Shown here one piece after another: positions 1-6,779 of a stretch of 9,675 nt of DNA. The position numbers and the translations under genes were made by a program. A model generated the notes under the pieces. That model searched no databases and was not told the DNA's origin. It worked only from the letters and a program-made list of their open reading frames with translations. The stretch comes from a bacterium CG2_30_54_10 (lineage in GTDB: Bacteria; Muiribacteriota; Ozemobacteria; Ozemobacterales; Ozemobacteraceae). Within the stretch, counting starts at the first letter, position 1. Each line of letters starts with the position of its first letter. Where the stretch lies: contig MNYA01000397.1 of the NCBI GenBank assembly GCA_001872985.1, positions 1 to 9,675 of the forward strand, written 5' to 3'.

Positions 1-48
1 CCCTAACTCCCTAACTCCCTAACTCCCTAACTCCCTAACTCCCTGGCT
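1..48. repeat. Tandem 8-base repeat array, G-quadruplex-prone on the minus strand
   Basis: Five perfect copies of CCCTAACT (1-40) are followed by a degenerate sixth, CCCTGGCT (41-48). The array begins at the window edge, so it probably continues further left. Read on the minus strand it is (AGTTAGGG)n: runs of GGG separated by AGTTA, which meets the usual pattern for an intramolecular G-quadruplex. Short G-rich tandem repeats of this kind are known from filamentous cyanobacteria and Xanthomonas, but I do not recognise this exact unit. It lies downstream of the diguanylate cyclase gene. Whether it folds in vivo cannot be told from sequence. Confidence 0.9.
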
Positions 49-175
49 CGACCCTAGCCGAAAAGGTACTTTTTCGGCAGGTCAGGCACATTGGCGCGAA
101 GCGCGATCGCCTTCCACACTCATGTTCCATTGCAAGACGAGTAGGACGCCGGGACTTTTCGGCGAGGGTCTAGCT
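45..175. repeat. Element bounded by imperfect 21-base inverted repeats
   Basis: Bases 45-65 and 155-175 are inverted repeats matching at 18 of 21 positions; the core GACCCT-N-GCCGAAAAG is exact but for one base. The left arm also pairs locally (57-64 GCCGAAAA with 71-78 TTTTCGGC, 6-base loop), and the right end has its own hairpin (147-151 CGCCG with 160-164 CGGCG). Two exclusive folds are therefore possible: one long hairpin over the whole element, or separate end hairpins. It holds no open frame of note. The G-rich 8-base repeat flanks it on both sides, as if it interrupted an array or carried array at its ends. It could be a small non-autonomous mobile or REP-like element, or the structured 3' end of the diguanylate cyclase transcript. 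No transposase or target duplication is evident. Confidence 0.6.
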
Positions 176-200
176 CCCTAACTCCCTACTCCCCAATCCC
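176..200 (-). repeat. Degenerate G-rich repeat / G-quadruplex motif just after the diguanylate cyclase stop codon
   Basis: The plus strand has C-runs at 176-178, 184-186, 191-194 and 198-200, spaced by 5, 4 and 3 bases. The transcribed minus strand thus reads four G-runs with short loops, a canonical G-quadruplex pattern, beginning 6 bases after the stop codon of the diguanylate cyclase. The first unit, 176-183, is an exact copy of the 8-base unit at 1-40, and the next two are degenerate. In the mRNA this could block 3' exonucleases or slow RNA polymerase. No U-tract terminator is visible here. Confidence 0.7.
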
Positions 201-206
201 TGTTTT

Positions 207-2321
207 TCATGGGGCTTTTTTCTCGCCTTTTTTTGCCAAAACTTCTTCGGTTCGCATGCTCGGATTATAGAGAGTAGCGGAGTTGCGCCCCGCATCCTTT
301 GAGTAATAAAGGGCGGTGTCGGCGAACAGGATCAGATCGAATTTGTTCCGAGCCATTTCCGGGTAGCATGATATCCCGAGAGAAACAGTGATCGGAACGT
401 GTTTCCCTCCGATTCGGAAGTCGAAACTCTCAATGGTAGTCCGAATGCGCTGGGCCGGGACCACCGCACCCTCTCCATCTTTCTCGGGGCAAATGACTAT
501 GAACTCCTCACCGCCGTAACGAGCGGCGATATCCACCTCGCGGACGCTTTTTTCAATCAGCCTGCTGACCGTCTTGAGAACACGGTCCCCTTCCTGGTGG
601 CCGTATGTGTCATTGAACATCTTGAAATGATCGATGTCGAGGAGAATCAAAGAAACCTTGCTGTCATACCGGTCCGCGCGTTGCAGCTCTTCATCGAGAC
701 GGTGCTGAAAGTAGCGGTGGTTGTACAATCTCGTGAGTTCGTCAGTGACGGCATACCGATAGAGTCTCGCGTTCTCGATGGCGATCGCCGCTTGGTTCGA
801 AAGGCTTCGGAACAGCTCGAAATCCCTTTCACTGAAGGAGTAGGGAATCGACTTGGAAACGTTGATGACCCCAAGGATTTTGTCCTTGGCCCTGAGCGGC
901 ATACACATGAGGGTTCCGCGAATGACATTGGTTTTCTTGATCGCAAGAAATGCCTGATCCCGCTCAACATCCTCAACGAAAAGAGGCTGTCCGGATTCGG
1001 TGACCCAACCCGCGACCGGTTCGCCGATGCCGACTTTTGAATCCCGCTTGATGTCATCTGAAAGCCCGAAGGCAACCCCGATTGTCAGTTGCTTTTCAGC
1101 ATCATCCAAAAGCATCAAAGATCCTTTTTCGGCATGGATGACGCGAACGACGGTATCCAGAATTATGTGCTGAAGCTGTGTGAAATCGAGTACCGAACTT
1201 ATCGCCTTTCCGACTTCGTACAAGGTCGATAACTGGAGTATGCGGTAGTCGAGATCGGCTTTGGTGTTCTTCAGATTGATCCGCATCTCGTCGAACGTAG
1301 TGGTCAACTCCCCGATCTCGTCGTTCGAACTCGGCTGGATCTCTTGCGAAAAGTCGCCGGACCCGATGTGTCTGGCCCCCGCAATAAGGTTCAGCAGCGG
1401 GGAAATGAATGAATTGGCTATCAGAAAGGCAAGCAAGACCGAAAACATCGCTGTGGCGATGACGAGGGAAAGAACCGCTTGGCGAAGTTCGAAAGCGGCC
1501 TGAAGAGCCTGCCGCTCAGGAATTTGAAGCACGATCGTCCAGTTCGGCGCTTGATAGAAATCGAACTTCTTCAGCGACACGGCGGTTATGAGATACCTTT
1601 CCCCAGCGATATCGCGAACGCTGGTCAAATCATTGTCGGCGATTTCGGCGCCTGCAATGCGAAAGGTCTTTGCACCCTTCGAAGATTGGGCGATGATCGA
1701 ACCGGTTTCGTCCAGAACGAGGCCCTGTGATTTCGAGCGCTTCAGGGAATCCTTGAGAAGCTCCCGAATGTATAGGAGATCGACCTCGGCTGCCAGGACG
1801 CCGATAACGCCTTTTTCCTGGCTCTTTACGACCGATTCCAGCGTCATGTAGGGGTTTCCATCGGGGGTTTTGAACACATCCGAAAAGGAACCCTGGTAGC
1901 TTCGCTTCACCGCATTGGTAAAGCTCCAGTCGGCGGGAAGAGTTACATTGGGATCGGTGGTCACCAGGATTTTTTTTGAGCTATCGACAAGGTAGACCAG
2001 CTTGAAGATCGGGTAGTTTTTCAGCAAGGATTTCAGGAAATCCTCCGCAGCAACTGGGTTGAGGGCCTTGATCGTATCAAGGTCAGTTATGGAGGTCATC
2101 AACCGGCGTGTCGCTTCAAGGTTTTCGTAGATACCGTGGGCCAGCATGTTTGAAAGTTCCTGGTGGCTTCGGGTAACTTCTTCTCCGATGACGCGTTTTT
2201 GTTCGGTGAAAGCCTGCCAGCCCAGAAATGAAATAGGCACCAATGCCAGCAGGAGGATCGTTCCAATTAGCTTGGCACGAATTCCAAGCCTGAATCGATG
2301 GGGGGAAGCTTTTGAATTCAT
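207..2321 (-). CDS. Membrane diguanylate cyclase: periplasmic Cache-like sensor, HAMP, GAF, GGDEF
   Basis: This 704-residue protein should make cyclic-di-GMP from two GTP at the inner membrane. Segments in order: membrane helix 17-37, an extracytoplasmic sensor of about 235 residues (about 40-275) that looks like a double Cache domain, membrane helix 281-304, HAMP about 305-355, GAF about 378-516, and GGDEF about 523-685. The active-site signature is GGEEF at 603-607, with metal-binding D562 in the LLDIDHFKMFND motif. RxxD (R594, D597) five residues upstream is the inhibitory I-site, so product feedback is expected. There is no EAL or HD-GYP domain, so it is a synthase only. Its ATG overlaps the TGA of the TPR gene (ATGA), implying translational coupling. 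The sensor's ligand is not evident. The GGDEF call is firm; the Cache assignment rests on topology and length. Confidence 0.95.
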   Translation of the reverse strand: MNSKASPHRFRLGIRAKLIGTILLLALVPISFLGWQAFTEQKRVIGEEVTRSHQELSNMLAHGIYENLEATRRLMTSITDLDTIKALNPVAAEDFLKSLLKNYPIFKLVYLVDSSKKILVTTDPNVTLPADWSFTNAVKRSYQGSFSDVFKTPDGNPYMTLESVVKSQEKGVIGVLAAEVDLLYIRELLKDSLKRSKSQGLVLDETGSIIAQSSKGAKTFRIAGAEIADNDLTSVRDIAGERYLITAVSLKKFDFYQAPNWTIVLQIPERQALQAAFELRQAVLSLVIATAMFSVLLAFLIANSFISPLLNLIAGARHIGSGDFSQEIQPSSNDEIGELTTTFDEMRINLKNTKADLDYRILQLSTLYEVGKAISSVLDFTQLQHIILDTVVRVIHAEKGSLMLLDDAEKQLTIGVAFGLSDDIKRDSKVGIGEPVAGWVTESGQPLFVEDVERDQAFLAIKKTNVIRGTLMCMPLRAKDKILGVINVSKSIPYSFSERDFELFRSLSNQAAIAIENARLYRYAVTDELTRLYNHRYFQHRLDEELQRADRYDSKVSLILLDIDHFKMFNDTYGHQEGDRVLKTVSRLIEKSVREVDIAARYGGEEFIVICPEKDGEGAVVPAQRIRTTIESFDFRIGGKHVPITVSLGISCYPEMARNKFDLILFADTALYYSKDAGRNSATLYNPSMRTEEVLAKKGEKKAP

Positions 2322-3334
2322 CGGTGACGCAGCTTCTCCTCTATGCTGGAGATATTGTCGTCGACTAGCGGATACTGAGGATCGAGCCGGGCTAACCGCT
2401 GAAAGTGCTCGAGGGCTTTTTCCATTTCACCGATGGAGAGGAAGACTGTTCCAAGCTGGAAAAAGGCTTCGGCACAGTCGGAGTGATCGGCTGTAATCGC
2501 CATCAATTCGCTGATTGCATCGTTGTTCTGCCCAAGCCGGAACCGAACCTGGCTGTGGATGATCCGGGCTTGTAACTCCTCGGGGTCGATCGCCAAGGCT
2601 TCGTCGGCGAACTTCAACGCGGTGGGGAAGTCTTCGCTCAGCAATGCCATAAGTGCTTGAGACAAAAGTTCCGAAGCCTTATTCTTGTTTTGTCCACCAA
2701 TATTCAGAAATTCCTCGGCGATCCGTACAGGGTTATCGCAGGTGACCCGGTTCAAGAACTCCTGCTCGTTACATTTTGAAATTTCTGAATCAACAACCTC
2801 TGAATAGGTCGAATCCAGTTCGCGCAGTTTCATCAAGTGGTGCTTCGCCTTCGCGAACTGGCTTTCATCGCGATAGATGATACCAAGATTCTGATGGGCT
2901 TGGACGTGATCGGGCTTGAGCTGAAGAACCTTCTCGAAGAACGGGATAGCCTCCCTGCGTCGTCCAACCTGGGCAAGGGCAACCGCGATATTGAAAATTG
3001 CGTCAACATCACGCGGATTGATCTTGACAACTGCTTCCCAACAGGTGATGGCCTCGGTCACCCGCCCTGTTTTCATCAGGATAAGACCAAGGTTGAAATG
3101 AGCGAATGAGTGCTTCGGATTGATCTCGATGGCATCCTGGTAAGCTTCTATGGCGCCGGAGATATCATTCATCTTGTGGAGGAAAACGCCCTTCGTGGAT
3201 ACATAATCCGCGTTTTGTCCGGACTTGTCGATCGCTTTCTTGATGTGATCCAGGGCTTTGCTATACTGCCCTTGTTCGAAAAAATCAAGGGCGGCTTCGT
3301 AGAAGCGCTGGGCGTATGTGTTGCGATTGGGCAT
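2318..3334 (-). CDS. TPR (tetratricopeptide) repeat protein
   Basis: This 338-residue protein has no signal peptide or membrane helix, so it is probably cytoplasmic. About eight TPR helix pairs are visible: roughly 8-39, 43-74, 77-108, 111-142, 145-176, then a linker (177-222) rich in charged residues, then 223-254, 257-287 and 288-320. Typical TPR positions are present, such as NLG, A-x-E-x-Y/F and the closing NP/KP/DP turns (for example INPK, LKPD, LDPQ). TPR arrays bind partner proteins. There is no enzymatic domain. The gene is first in a two-gene operon and its TGA overlaps the ATG of the membrane diguanylate cyclase, so an adaptor or scaffold role for that cyclase is a reasonable inference but not shown. 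The start is supported by AGAGG (3341-3345) and a strong promoter 26 bases upstream. Confidence 0.9.
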   Translation of the reverse strand: MPNRNTYAQRFYEAALDFFEQGQYSKALDHIKKAIDKSGQNADYVSTKGVFLHKMNDISGAIEAYQDAIEINPKHSFAHFNLGLILMKTGRVTEAITCWEAVVKINPRDVDAIFNIAVALAQVGRRREAIPFFEKVLQLKPDHVQAHQNLGIIYRDESQFAKAKHHLMKLRELDSTYSEVVDSEISKCNEQEFLNRVTCDNPVRIAEEFLNIGGQNKNKASELLSQALMALLSEDFPTALKFADEALAIDPEELQARIIHSQVRFRLGQNNDAISELMAITADHSDCAEAFFQLGTVFLSIGEMEKALEHFQRLARLDPQYPLVDDNISSIEEKLRHR

Positions 3335-3359
3335 GGCAATCCTCTGGTGAAGTTCTCAC

Positions 3360-3368
3360 ATTATAGCA
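3360..3368 (-). promoter_or_regulatory. Extended -10 promoter for the TPR / diguanylate cyclase operon
   Basis: The minus strand reads TGCTATAAT here: a perfect TATAAT with the TG dinucleotide one base upstream. No good -35 hexamer lies 16-18 bases further up, which suits an extended -10 promoter. Transcription should begin near 3352, giving a leader of about 18 bases before the ATG at 3334. The same architecture recurs at 8400-8408. Confidence 0.75.
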
Positions 3369-3461
3369 GACATGTTCCCCAATTCGTAGCTTCTCAATAA
3401 GTGTGGGCAGGCGCCCCCTTTTCGAGAAGATACCCTCAATTGAAACTTATGAAGGAATTGA

Positions 3462-3491
3462 TTGCGAGGCATTCGGGAGTTAGGGTATACT
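3462..3491 (+). promoter_or_regulatory. Predicted sigma-70-type promoter with a G-rich repeat copy in its spacer
   Basis: TTGCGA (3462-3467) and TATACT (3486-3491) are separated by 18 bases and resemble -35 and -10 boxes. The start site would fall at about 3498, essentially on the ATG at 3499, so the mRNA would be leaderless or nearly so. The spacer contains GGGAGTTAGGG (3475-3485), an exact match to the minus-strand repeat at the left end of the window. Confidence 0.5.
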
Positions 3492-3498
3492 CCGGACA

Positions 3499-3900
3499 AT
3501 GGAAACAGATTCGAAAATTCCTCAGCACCCCGTCTCCGATCCCGACCCGATCGTGAATTCCGAAACCCATCTCACCGAGCCGGCTTCGCAGTTCACGCGG
3601 ATCGGATCAGAAAACGGAAACACATTCGGAATCTGGTTGTCCGGCTGGATTTGCCTTTTGACGACCGTTTTTTTTTCCGGATCAACCCTCAACTGCTTTC
3701 TGCACTGGCTACCGTTTGGCCACCCCTGGGATCTCGGCGGAACAATCCTTTCAGGGCTTCTTGCGTGGCTTTGCTACGCATGGACCCTTTCAGATAAAAC
3801 CACCGTCCCCGCGGAAAAAAGAGGGTCCGTTTCCCTTGGATTGGCGGCGCTCTGGCTTCTTTCCTTTCCCGCGGTCATGCTAAGCCTCGGATTCAAGTGA
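3499..3900 (+). CDS. Small three-helix membrane protein of unknown function
   Basis: I do not recognise this 133-residue protein. Residues 1-42 are polar and rich in Pro, Asp, Ser and Thr. Three hydrophobic segments follow: about 43-63, 80-97 and 110-130, the last ending almost at the C-terminus. Helices 1 and 2 are joined by a loop with CFLHW and HPW. No catalytic motif or known domain is seen. It is the only plus-strand gene here, divergent from the TPR / diguanylate cyclase operon and convergent with the chemoreceptor gene, whose stop lies 48 bases beyond its own. No Shine-Dalgarno sequence precedes the ATG, but a promoter places the start site almost on it. GTG at 3553 is a less likely alternative start. 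A run of nine T (3668-3676) within helix 1 could cause slippage or sequencing error. Clean transmembrane pattern and promoter support a real gene. Confidence 0.7.
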   Translation: METDSKIPQHPVSDPDPIVNSETHLTEPASQFTRIGSENGNTFGIWLSGWICLLTTVFFSGSTLNCFLHWLPFGHPWDLGGTILSGLLAWLCYAWTLSDKTTVPAEKRGSVSLGLAALWLLSFPAVMLSLGFK

Positions 3901-3948
3901 TAGAAGCCAGGAGCTGTGTTTAGTCCTTGCGCCAAACCCGCGGCCCGG

Positions 3949-5685
3949 TCAGGTTCTGCCGGTGTTTTTCTGCTTGATTGTGAATCTGGCAACGAGCGAT
4001 TGAAGCTCATCGGCGAGGCTGGCGAGATCCTCGGTCGAGCTGGATATCTGCGAAACAGTCGTAGTCTGCTGTTCTACTGAGGTCGCGACGACGGCGGTTC
4101 TTTCGGAAGTCTGCTTGGTCAGCTTGGTGATATCCTCAATGGTCCGCGACATGAGCATCGAATTGTGCGATTGCTCCGCGGAGATCTTGCTGATATCCTT
4201 GATCTTCTTGTTCATGTCAGCGATGTTCCCGGTGATGTTGTCAAGGCTCGTGCTGACCTCACGAACGATCCGGATTCCTTCATCGACCCGCGATCGTCCC
4301 ATCTGCATTGAATCGACGGCATTCTGAGTCTTGGTGAGGATGTTTTCGATCCGGGTTCCGATTGCTTCGGCGGCTTCGGCCGATTCCTCGGCAAGCTTGC
4401 GCACTTCATCAGCGACGACGGTGAAGCCCTTCCCTTGTTCGCCGGCGCGTGCGGCTTCGATCGCGGCGTTCAGAGCGAGAAGATTGGTCTGGCTGGCGAT
4501 TGCGGTGATCGTGTTGACGATCTCGTTGATCTGCATGGATGCATCGTTCAGATCGAGAATGACCTGCGTTGCCATGTCGACTGATTCCTTGATTTTTCCG
4601 ATCATATCGACCGATTTTTTTACGGTCTTGCCGCCGACGCCAGCTGCCTCGGTAGTGGTAACAGCCGCATTGACAGCGGTTTCTGCGAGTTGAGCGACCT
4701 GTTGAGCCGATCCGGCGAACTGCTCGACCGAGGTTGAGGTTTTTTCGAGGTTGTTTGAAACCTCGATCGCCGAGGCATTGATTTCATTCACATTTTTTGA
4801 GATATCGAGAAGGGTTGCAGCCGATTCGACCGAAGCGGAACTCAGTTGCTGAGAGCTGGTAGCGAGATCGTGACTGGTAGTCATGACCTTGGCGATCATC
4901 TGACAGATTCCGGAAAGCATCCGGTTGAAGCTTTCGGCAAGCGTTCCGAATTCATCCAGACTCGTCAGATGGATCCGGGTTTCCAAAAGGCCGCATTCCG
5001 CTTCCCCCATTGAATGGATGATCTTCTCGAGCGGGCCGGATATGCCCGTCGAGATGAACCAGGTGAAGCCGATCCCGAAAAGGATTACCACCACCGGAAG
5101 GATCTTCATGACCATTCCGAGAACGGAGAACATCGACGTCAGGTCGTTTTCAATCCGCTTCCCTTCGGTCAATTTGAAGAACCCACCGACGCTCTGAGCG
5201 GTGTTCTGGAAAGATTCGAGTTTTTCTCTAACGAAATTCGCGGCATCGGTGAAACTGGCCAGGGAAGGCGGCATTTCGGAAGTCAAAATAGTTTCACACC
5301 GTGCGAGAAGCTCCTGAAAGGTCGCATCCCCACCGCCGATCAGTTGAAGAACCGGTCCGCCGCGCTTCGCCATCGACTTACTGATGTCATCCCGGATGGA
5401 GGTCAGATTCGATGTGACGCGATCCCGGGCGTCTTCGAAGGACTTCTGAAGATCGGGGTCTTTCCCTTGGTGATACATTGTCAGACAAGAAAGGCCGGCG
5501 GTATTGACATCGGCCGTAAGACTCTGAACCTTGATCAGGATTGGGAGCTGAGCCGCCTGAAGAAAATTGATTTCGGTTTTGAGCCGATTGAGAAGATACC
5601 CGGACACCCCGACCACCGCGATGCAGGTGACAAGGATGAACAGAAACCCAAACATGATTTTCTTGCTGATCGAGAGGCGTATCAT
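3949..5685 (-). CDS. Methyl-accepting chemotaxis protein (four-helix-bundle sensor type)
   Basis: This 578-residue transmembrane chemoreceptor should signal to the CheA/CheW kinase array. Membrane helix 1 is at about 10-32 and helix 2 at about 188-212, enclosing an all-helical periplasmic sensor of about 155 residues without Cache or PAS motifs, which suits the four-helix-bundle (4HB_MCP) class. HAMP covers about 213-266. The signalling domain runs from about 290 to 565, and the highly conserved hairpin tip is at 399-435: NAAIEAARAGEQGKGF followed by VVADEVRKLAEES. The C-terminus (KQKNTGRT) lacks the NWETF-like pentapeptide that recruits CheR and CheB. Its ATG overlaps the TGA of the dGTPase gene (ATGA), so it is the last gene of a nucleotide-metabolism operon. 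A nucleoside or related ligand would be a guess from context. No clear terminator follows in the 48 bases before the convergent gene. Confidence 0.96.
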   Translation of the reverse strand: MIRLSISKKIMFGFLFILVTCIAVVGVSGYLLNRLKTEINFLQAAQLPILIKVQSLTADVNTAGLSCLTMYHQGKDPDLQKSFEDARDRVTSNLTSIRDDISKSMAKRGGPVLQLIGGGDATFQELLARCETILTSEMPPSLASFTDAANFVREKLESFQNTAQSVGGFFKLTEGKRIENDLTSMFSVLGMVMKILPVVVILFGIGFTWFISTGISGPLEKIIHSMGEAECGLLETRIHLTSLDEFGTLAESFNRMLSGICQMIAKVMTTSHDLATSSQQLSSASVESAATLLDISKNVNEINASAIEVSNNLEKTSTSVEQFAGSAQQVAQLAETAVNAAVTTTEAAGVGGKTVKKSVDMIGKIKESVDMATQVILDLNDASMQINEIVNTITAIASQTNLLALNAAIEAARAGEQGKGFTVVADEVRKLAEESAEAAEAIGTRIENILTKTQNAVDSMQMGRSRVDEGIRIVREVSTSLDNITGNIADMNKKIKDISKISAEQSHNSMLMSRTIEDITKLTKQTSERTAVVATSVEQQTTTVSQISSSTEDLASLADELQSLVARFTIKQKNTGRT

Positions 5686-6779
5686 GCGGTCTTTCCGGAA
5701 GAACTTCCTTGAGTCAGGGCCAAAGAGAATGAAGGAACGAACAACTCTTGAAACAGCCTGATTGCAAAATCATCGGTCAGAGAGGCGAGATAATCAACGA
5801 GGGTGCGTCTCAAAGGTTGCCCCTCGGGAGGCTTGTGATGAAGCCTGGAAAAGAGGTCAGAGGGATTTTCGAGGAACCAGTGGGCCATCTGCCGCAGTAG
5901 CTTTTTCGACTTTTCTACCGCGCTGTTTATCTCGGGCCGCGGGTATACGCTATCATAAAGGAAGCTGCGAAGTTCTTCGGTGGCGGAATTAATATCCGGG
6001 CTCATGGCGATCATCCCTGCTTTCGGGGAATGGAAAATGATATCCTTGACCATATTGTGGATCCGCTGGGAATGCCGCTCTCCAAGAAGTTTCAGCGGCC
6101 CCTGCGGGAGATCGGCCAGAGCGATCACCCCACCACGAATCGCGTCGTCAATGTCGTGGTTAATGTAGGCTACAAGATCCGCGATGCGTACGATCTGGCC
6201 CTCCATTGTGATCGGCATGTCAGGGCCGCCCGAAGCGGCGCCCTTCCGGCCCTTGCTGTGTTTGGAAATGCCGTCAATGACCTCGATCGTGAGGTTCAGC
6301 CCCTTCCCGGCTTTTTCAAGGACGGTCACGACCCGCACGCTATGGGCCGCGTGGTGAAAACCGTCCTCGCTGATCTCGGCGAGAACTTCCTCGCCACCAT
6401 GGCCGAACGGGGTATGGCCAAGATCGTGTCCAAGGGCGATGGCTTCCGTAAGGTCTTCGTTCAGGCGCAGTCCCCGGGCAATGCAGCGAGCGATTCCCAT
6501 GACCTCAAGGGTGTGGGTCAGCCGGGTTCGGAAGTGGTCGTTAGTCGGCGAAAGGAAAACTTGGGTTTTGTGCTTCAGCCGGCGAAAAGCTTCACTGTGA
6601 AGAATCCGGTCCATGTCCCGTTGAAAACAGGTGCGGATGAAACAAGGCTGCTCTGGAACAGCTCGACCCCGGCTGTCTTTTGAGCGGCATGCCCGCTCGC
6701 TCAGAAGCCGGGCCTCCTGCTCTTCGAACAGACGCCTGATCGAGTCATCAGCGATCGATTGACAGGTTGGGAAGTTCAC
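5682..6779 (-). CDS. dgt: Deoxyguanosinetriphosphate triphosphohydrolase-like HD protein
   Basis: This 365-residue protein belongs to the HD-domain dGTPase family, which splits dNTPs into deoxynucleoside and triphosphate and so limits dNTP pools. The family N-terminal block is clear: GR near 38-39, then RTCFQRDMDRILHSEAFRRL at 49-68 and KTQVF at 71-75. The metal-binding HD residues are all present: H89 in TRLTHTLEV, H118-D119 in GHDLGHTPFGH, and D201 in RIADLVAYINHDIDDA. Length fits the shorter, type-2 subfamily. Substrate preference among dNTPs is not readable. The start codon is GTG and overlaps the TGA of pdp (GTGA); no Shine-Dalgarno is seen just upstream, so translation probably depends on ribosomes finishing pdp. 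Its own TGA overlaps the chemoreceptor's ATG. Confidence 0.93.
   Translation of the reverse strand: MNFPTCQSIADDSIRRLFEEQEARLLSERACRSKDSRGRAVPEQPCFIRTCFQRDMDRILHSEAFRRLKHKTQVFLSPTNDHFRTRLTHTLEVMGIARCIARGLRLNEDLTEAIALGHDLGHTPFGHGGEEVLAEISEDGFHHAAHSVRVVTVLEKAGKGLNLTIEVIDGISKHSKGRKGAASGGPDMPITMEGQIVRIADLVAYINHDIDDAIRGGVIALADLPQGPLKLLGERHSQRIHNMVKDIIFHSPKAGMIAMSPDINSATEELRSFLYDSVYPRPEINSAVEKSKKLLRQMAHWFLENPSDLFSRLHHKPPEGQPLRRTLVDYLASLTDDFAIRLFQELFVPSFSLALTQGSSSGKTA

Noticed and set aside
103..110. GCGATCGC palindrome, the cyanobacterial HIP1 motif
   Set aside because: A similar GGCGATCGCC core lies at 779-788, but one or two occurrences in nearly 10 kb is far below HIP1 density, so it says nothing about the host.
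399..1040. Plus-strand open frame of 213 codons
   Set aside because: It is antisense to the GAF and GGDEF part of the diguanylate cyclase, and its composition is that of a reverse-strand shadow.
5014..5712. Plus-strand open frame of 232 codons
   Set aside because: It is antisense to the chemoreceptor's sensor and HAMP region, with no recognisable protein features.
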